DNA of 18,394 nucleotides from DAMCAP01 sp964369265. Lineage in GTDB: Bacteria > Bacillota > Clostridia > Oscillospirales > Ruminococcaceae. The position numbers were made by a program, and so were the translations under genes. This document shows, in pieces, positions 14,991 through 18,394 of this stretch; the stretch's first letter is position 1; every line of letters begins with the position of its first letter. The notes beneath the pieces were generated by a model that was given only the letters and a program-made list of their open reading frames with translations, had not been told where the DNA came from and ran no database searches. Location of the stretch: NCBI GenBank assembly GCA_964369265.1, contig CAYJEV010000027.1, positions 1 through 18,394 of the forward strand. Direction: 5' to 3'.

Positions 14991-15428
14991 TTATTGTGGG
15001 TCTATTGTATCAAAAATCACAACTACATCATTACCTGATTTTTGAACATCAAGCATCAACACTAAATCTGTTTCTTCGCCGTTGTTAGCTGTTAATCCAT
15101 ATTCAATGCAAAAAGCTATCTTTCCATCTTCAAGCTCATTAAATGCTTGCTCATATTCTTCTCTTTCGTCAGCGTCCATAAGCTCGCCAAGCTCTAAATA
15201 ATATTCAAGACGGTTTTCGTCGTTATAAATATCAAATGTATCAAGCTGATTTAGAGCGATTGTACCTTGGATGTTCTCAATTAAAAAATCGATTAGCTCG
15301 TCCCTGCTCCATTCGCCAATGCTATCAACAGAATTTACAACATTATCAAAATTCTTATCATTTAAATCGTCTAAAATATTTGTGATAACTTCCATCACTT
15401 TCTCATTATGCTTATCTAACAAGTTCAT
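14991..15428 (-). CDS. Small acidic hypothetical protein
   Basis: I do not recognise this 145-residue protein. It is strongly acidic (many Asp and Glu, for example DNEER-like runs around 80-105), has no signal peptide or membrane segment, and looks helical to about residue 100, then beta-like (GKIAFCIEYGL, TDLVLMLDV, NDVVVIFDTI). Acidic mixed alpha/beta proteins of this size include immunity-like and chaperone-like families, but nothing in the sequence proves such a role. It lies 22 bases after the oxidoreductase gene on the same strand, so the two are probably co-transcribed. AAGGAG overlaps the preceding stop but is rather far (about 16 bases) from this ATG, so the start is uncertain. Confidence 0.65.
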   Translation of the reverse strand: MNLLDKHNEKVMEVITNILDDLNDKNFDNVVNSVDSIGEWSRDELIDFLIENIQGTIALNQLDTFDIYNDENRLEYYLELGELMDADEREEYEQAFNELEDGKIAFCIEYGLTANNGEETDLVLMLDVQKSGNDVVVIFDTIDPQ

Positions 15429-15450
15429 AAACTCTACTTTAAATCTCCTT

Positions 15451-16236
15451 TTATCTTAACCACGGTTTGTTATTTTCATCTAAATCGGCTATCTTGCCAA
15501 CAGCAGATAGATATACAGTGTAGTAATCGCTGCCATCTAGCCCTAAAAACTCGTCGCACTCCTCTTGCATATACGCAGCCATAGCGCAAGAGCCACTTCC
15601 CACATCCTCGCAAGCAAGATATAGGTTTTGGCATATATGCCCAACATCAAGAAGTATTAGCTTGTGTGCATGATCTGTGTATCTCCATTCGCATCTATAG
15701 CTATCAGCAACCCAAATAAACAGAACATTAGAGCGCCCAGAAAACTTCTGTCCACGCACTAAGAAATCTGCCTTTTCTTTAAGCTCATCTCCGCCAGCCT
15801 TAACAAGCATTATCTTGTTTTCGATTGGAAGATAACGATACACACCCTTATCCAGCCCCTCAACATTTAAAGCAATGAAGAAAGTTTCAATCGGGTGCCT
15901 ATCTCCAGCAGATGGAGCTGTTCTAAATGTTCCTGGAGTTGCGAAAGTACGATAGCCCTTAAAGCCATGCGCGCAGAACAATAGATATGAAAGCTCTGCT
16001 AAGGTTGTCGCCTCGCCACTGAACTTTCTATGGCTATGTCTATCCACTATTGCATCAAAAAGGGATTTATTCTTTATTGGCGCAGTTTTAGGATCTGGCA
16101 AATCAATCAGCTTTGCTCCCTCTGGTACTGGCATTGTGTATGGAGGTTGCGGTATGTCTTTTTGTTGGTCTGGCTTATCCATAGTTTCCCATGATTGGCT
16201 TTTAGCATATTGTCTTAAGCTTTTGTAGTTTTCCAT
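15451..16236 (-). CDS. SagB/ThcOx-type FMN-dependent oxidoreductase (nitroreductase fold)
   Basis: The 261-residue protein belongs to the nitroreductase superfamily, closest by motif to the SagB/ThcOx dehydrogenases that oxidise azolines in peptide natural products. Motifs are RHSHRKFSG (66-74), typical of the N-terminal FMN phosphate site, and the SagB-like RTAPSAGDRHPIE (105-117). RYTDHAHKLILLDVGHICQNLYLA follows, with GSGSCAMAAY before the C-terminal strand. A leading hydrophilic segment of about 55 residues precedes the domain. No YcaO cyclodehydratase or precursor peptide lies nearby, so it is probably one of the many stand-alone members with unknown substrate. GAGAGGGAAA precedes the ATG. 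It is followed by the acidic protein gene after 22 bases. Confidence 0.85.
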   Translation of the reverse strand: MENYKSLRQYAKSQSWETMDKPDQQKDIPQPPYTMPVPEGAKLIDLPDPKTAPIKNKSLFDAIVDRHSHRKFSGEATTLAELSYLLFCAHGFKGYRTFATPGTFRTAPSAGDRHPIETFFIALNVEGLDKGVYRYLPIENKIMLVKAGGDELKEKADFLVRGQKFSGRSNVLFIWVADSYRCEWRYTDHAHKLILLDVGHICQNLYLACEDVGSGSCAMAAYMQEECDEFLGLDGSDYYTVYLSAVGKIADLDENNKPWLR

Positions 16237-16263
16237 CGCTATTTCCCTCTCTTAACATATTAT

Positions 16264-16364
16264 TTGTATTAGATTTAATGAAAAGTGGAGGCTTCAAGCC
16301 GACTGCAAGTCTTTTAAAACGTCGCAAAGCGACACCATCACTATTCACTTTTAACTATTCACTT
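16264..16364. repeat. Non-coding repeat element with tandem mini-hairpins
   Basis: This stretch between the dCMP deaminase and oxidoreductase genes contains three consecutive tiny hairpins: GGCT-TCA-AGCC, GACT-GCA-AGTC and GTCGC-AAA-GCGAC (the last at 16321-16333). The 11-base direct repeat ACTATTCACTT follows at 16340-16350 and 16354-16364. Its right end matches 12924-12942 in reverse complement at 17 of 19 bases. Read on the minus strand, GTCGCTTTGCGAC is followed by G and TTTT and could end the dCMP deaminase transcript. No reading frame of note crosses it. Confidence 0.5.
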
Positions 16365-16381
16365 AAATAATCAGAGATTAT

Positions 16382-16870
16382 TTAGTATCCCTTTTGAGCA
16401 TCAAGGCTATCGTCTTTTAACACCCACTCTTCATAAACATTAACAACCCTAAAGTCCTCAGCATTATCTCTAATAACAACCTTATCAATTCCAGCATTTA
16501 TAATCATTCGCTTGCACATTGCGCAGGAGCTGGCATTTTTAGTGTATTCATTAGTTGAAACATCTCTGCCAACTAAATACATTGTCGCACCAAGCATTTC
16601 ATTTCTTGAAGCAGAGATAATCGCATTAGCCTCTGCGTGAACAGAACGGCAAAGCTCATATCTTTCCCCTCTTGGTATGTTATGCTTTTCTCTTGTACAA
16701 TATCCTAAGTCTGTGCAGTTTTGTCTGCCTCTAGGTGCACCAACGTAACCTGTTGAGATTATTTCATCATTCTTTACAATAATTGCGCCATATCTTCTTC
16801 TTGTGCAGGTGCAGCGTTCAGAAACTGCTTCGGCTATATTTAAGTAGTAATTACTTTTATCTGTTCTCAT
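16382..16870 (-). CDS. dCMP deaminase family protein
   Basis: Deoxycytidylate deaminase converts dCMP to dUMP for dTMP synthesis; the ComEB proteins belong to the same family. The 162-residue product shows the cytidine-deaminase zinc site: CRSVHAEANAII with His78 and Glu80, and SSCAMCKRMIINAGI with Cys116 and Cys119. The Pro that usually precedes the first of these Cys is Ser here. CTCTRRRYGAIIVK and GYVGAPRG are family-typical. I start at the ATG at 16870, where homologues begin (MRxxx). GGAGG lies 14 bases upstream, rather far. The ATG at 16891 overlaps that GGAGG and has no site of its own. The gene is divergent from rsmA. Confidence 0.9.
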   Translation of the reverse strand: MRTDKSNYYLNIAEAVSERCTCTRRRYGAIIVKNDEIISTGYVGAPRGRQNCTDLGYCTREKHNIPRGERYELCRSVHAEANAIISASRNEMLGATMYLVGRDVSTNEYTKNASSCAMCKRMIINAGIDKVVIRDNAEDFRVVNVYEEWVLKDDSLDAQKGY

Positions 16871-16916
16871 ATATGATATTATTACCTCCATAAAATTATT
16901 TTTATTTTATGATATT

Positions 16917-16946
16917 ATTTTACAACATTTTATGCTATAATATCAA
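16917..16946 (-). promoter_or_regulatory. Promoter for the dCMP deaminase gene
   Basis: On the minus strand TTGATA (16946-16941, five of six matches) and TAAAAT (16922-16917, five of six) are 18 bases apart. Its -35 box overlaps the -10 box of the rsmA promoter by one base. Confidence 0.5.
16934..16941 (+). promoter_or_regulatory. Extended -10 promoter for rsmA
   Basis: GCTATAAT at 16934-16941, within ATGCTATAAT, is a perfect TATAAT with a TG one base upstream. No good -35 is seen 17 bases further upstream, as is common for extended -10 promoters. The predicted start near 16948 leaves a leader of about 60 bases before the rsmA ATG. Confidence 0.55.
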
Positions 16947-17010
16947 GTGGAATATTATTAAATTATTATATTATGTCGACAAAAAGAGACAGAATGGAGC
17001 ATTTTTATTT

Positions 17011-17871
17011 ATGGAAAACTTAACCAACATATCAACTATCAAAGAAATACTAAAAGAACATAACTTCACTTTTTCAAAAGCACTCGGACAAAACTTTATA
17101 ACCAATCCATCTATCTGCCCTAGAATCGCAGAGATGGGAGGAGCAAGAAAGGGTGTTGGAGTTATTGAAGTCGGCCCTGGAATTGGTGTGTTATCTCATG
17201 AGCTTGCTTTGGCTGCCGAGAAGGTTGTGTGTATAGAGCTAGACTCAAGGCTTATTCCAATCCTTGCAAAAACATTGGGAGAGCATGACAACCTAAAAGT
17301 TATTGAGGGAGATGTGCTAAAAGTTGATCTTGAACAGATTATTAAAGATGAGTTTGAGGGAATGGATGTTGTTGTTTGCGCAAACCTTCCTTATTATATT
17401 ACCACACCTATAATTATGGATTTGTTAGAAAAGAAGCTTCCTGTTAAATCTATAACTGTTATGGTTCAAAAAGAGGCTGCTGTTAGATTATGTGCAGAGC
17501 CTGGTACTAGGGAGTGTGGAGCAGTTTCTGCTGCTATTTGGTATTATAGCGAGCCTTGCTTATTATTTAATGTGTCTGCTGGAAGCTTTATGCCAGCGCC
17601 TGAGGTTGACTCTGCTGTTATAAGGCTGGATGTTAGGGAAATCCCTCCTGTTAACCCAAAGGATGAAAAGCTATTTTTTAGAGTTGTTAAGGGAGCTTTC
17701 TCTCAAAGAAGAAAGACCGCCGTTAATGCAATTTCAGGATTTATAGGAGTTAATAAAACAAAACTTATAGAGCTTTTTGAGGCTCTCAATATCCCAGCTA
17801 CTATTAGAGCAGAAAAGATGACATTAGAGCAGTTCTCTCTTCTTTCTGATAACATCCCAACATTATACTAA
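17011..17871 (+). CDS. rsmA: 16S rRNA (adenine(1518)-N6/adenine(1519)-N6)-dimethyltransferase RsmA (KsgA)
   Basis: RsmA uses S-adenosylmethionine to dimethylate two adjacent adenines near the 3' end of 16S rRNA late in 30S assembly. The 286-residue product shows LGQNF (25-29), the SAM-binding EVGPGIGVLS (53-62), IELDSRL (75-81), GDVLKVD (100-106), the catalytic NLPYYI (125-130) and the KGAFSQRRKT segment. I start at the ATG at 17011, where homologues begin. The frame is open back to 16909, but those codons are leader sequence that includes the promoter. GGAG lies 11 bases upstream. The other A-dimethyltransferases of this fold (Erm) are less likely, given the overall RsmA signature and lack of a resistance context. 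Confidence 0.95.
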   Translation: MENLTNISTIKEILKEHNFTFSKALGQNFITNPSICPRIAEMGGARKGVGVIEVGPGIGVLSHELALAAEKVVCIELDSRLIPILAKTLGEHDNLKVIEGDVLKVDLEQIIKDEFEGMDVVVCANLPYYITTPIIMDLLEKKLPVKSITVMVQKEAAVRLCAEPGTRECGAVSAAIWYYSEPCLLFNVSAGSFMPAPEVDSAVIRLDVREIPPVNPKDEKLFFRVVKGAFSQRRKTAVNAISGFIGVNKTKLIELFEALNIPATIRAEKMTLEQFSLLSDNIPTLY

Positions 17872-17926
17872 ACAAAGGTAGTCTGTCGTAAAAATTCTTT
17901 TCAGATAAATTAAATAGGAGTATCAT

Positions 17927-18226
17927 ATGAGAAATTTAAAAGTAGCATCACTAATTATTTTTATCATCTCTCTATTCATCACTGTTGATTTGGGCATCAA
18001 TTGTCTTGGCGTTGGCATTTCTGAGCTTCAAGATGGAGTTTCATATAATAGCATTCTGCAAAGCAGCTTTGGATTGCTTGAAAGCTTAGGAGTTGATAGC
18101 CATATTGATTTTTTCAATGCATTTAAAATTTCTGCTTGGATAAGTTCATTTATACTAATTGTAAATATATCGCTTAATTTTACATTTTCTGAGCCAAAGC
18201 GCCACGATTTTTCAAGATATCGCTAA
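17927..18226 (+). CDS. Small predicted two-helix membrane protein
   Basis: I do not recognise this 99-residue protein. Two hydrophobic segments are clear, at about 6-28 (VASLIIFIISLFITVDLGIN) and 69-87 (ISAWISSFILIVNISLNFT), joined by a polar loop of about 40 residues. A short basic tail follows (EPKRHDFSRYR). An N-terminal Arg and Lys suggest that both ends face the cytoplasm. AGGAG lies six bases before the ATG. It follows rsmA after 55 bases without a visible terminator, and is closed by one downstream, so it may be co-transcribed with rsmA. Confidence 0.7.
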   Translation: MRNLKVASLIIFIISLFITVDLGINCLGVGISELQDGVSYNSILQSSFGLLESLGVDSHIDFFNAFKISAWISSFILIVNISLNFTFSEPKRHDFSRYR

Positions 18227-18249
18227 TAAAATCGAATATACTCACTATT

Positions 18250-18290
18250 AAACAACTATGCTTTTAATTAAGTGTAGTTGTTTTTAATTT
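18250..18290 (+). terminator. Intrinsic terminator after the small membrane protein gene
   Basis: AAACAACTA (18250-18258) pairs with TAGTTGTTT (18275-18283), extended inward over five more positions with two wobble pairs, and is followed by TTAATTT. It ends the rsmA/membrane-protein transcript. Confidence 0.75.
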
Positions 18291-18312
18291 AGTTTTAACG
18301 TTGAAAAGAAGC

Positions 18313-18362
18313 TATAAATAAGTCAGCCGCAAGACAAAATCTTACGGCTGAGATTATTTATA
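18313..18362. terminator. Long imperfect palindrome, probable terminator of a gene beyond the window
   Basis: CAGCCG/CGGCTG (18324-18329/18345-18350) and AAGA/TCTT (18331-18334/18340-18343) form the core. TATAAATAA/TTATTTATA (18313-18321/18354-18362) forms outer arms across a small mismatch. Both strands carry T-rich sequence after the core, so it can act in either direction. Its position fits a convergent minus-strand gene to the right. Confidence 0.55.
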
Positions 18363-18394
18363 TAATGTTTAACACAAATAAACCTAGTATATTT

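Noticed and set aside
14991..16236. A thiazole/oxazole-modified peptide biosynthesis cluster, suggested by the SagB-like gene.
   Set aside because: No YcaO cyclodehydratase, E1-like partner, transporter or precursor peptide was found in the neighbourhood.
16909..17010. In-frame upstream extension of rsmA by 34 codons.
   Set aside because: It covers the promoter region, has no ribosome-binding site and does not resemble RsmA N-termini. The ATG at 17011 fits the family.

Overview
The window is an ordinary chromosomal segment of a low-GC Gram-positive bacterium, most likely an uncultured member of the Clostridia. The clues are AT-rich intergenic DNA, strong AGGAGG-type ribosome-binding sites, a glmS ribozyme, formate-tetrahydrofolate ligase, the order glmU-pth-mfd, and an N-terminally extended Pth of a kind I recall from Oscillospirales-like genomes. 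The lineage is an inference. All 20 complete genes end in TAA (14) or TAG (6), and none in TGA.

Layout. From 9396 leftwards to the window edge, eleven genes run on the minus strand: fhs, tsaE, tsaB, rpiB, upp, a stand-alone D-glutamate cyclase-like protein (DUF4392), murD, a GNAT acetyltransferase, glmU, pth and the first codons of probable mfd. Several junctions are overlapping or abutting (fhs/tsaE, murD/GNAT, glmU/pth, pth/mfd). Promoter-like sequences occur before fhs and glmU, and a hairpin follows upp. From 9575 rightwards the plus strand carries rodA, a glmS ribozyme leader, glmS and dusB, closed by a strong bidirectional terminator. The 13998-14969 module is an unrecognised 167-residue protein divergent from a small Xre-type regulator, with related terminator hairpins on both sides. 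Next on the minus strand are a SagB/ThcOx-type oxidoreductase with a small acidic partner protein, then a dCMP deaminase. The window ends with rsmA and a small two-helix membrane protein on the plus strand.

How it fits together. Much of the window serves peptidoglycan synthesis. GlmS and GlmU make UDP-GlcNAc, MurD adds D-glutamate to the precursor, and RodA polymerises glycan. The DUF4392 protein may act on free D-glutamate, the MurD substrate. The rest is translation maintenance (Pth, TsaB, TsaE, DusB, RsmA), nucleotide metabolism (Upp, dCMP deaminase), pentose phosphate (RpiB) and one-carbon metabolism (Fhs).

The only intergenic gap above 300 bases is 10703-11120. It holds a hairpin, the ribozyme, a candidate internal promoter and an AT-rich hairpin. 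I found no IS element, CRISPR array, tRNA or rRNA. The less ordinary items are the murD/DUF4392 pairing, the promoter-like sequence downstream of the glmS ribozyme, the structured glmU leader, the Xre/unknown module, the oxidoreductase/acidic protein pair and a dispersed non-coding repeat.
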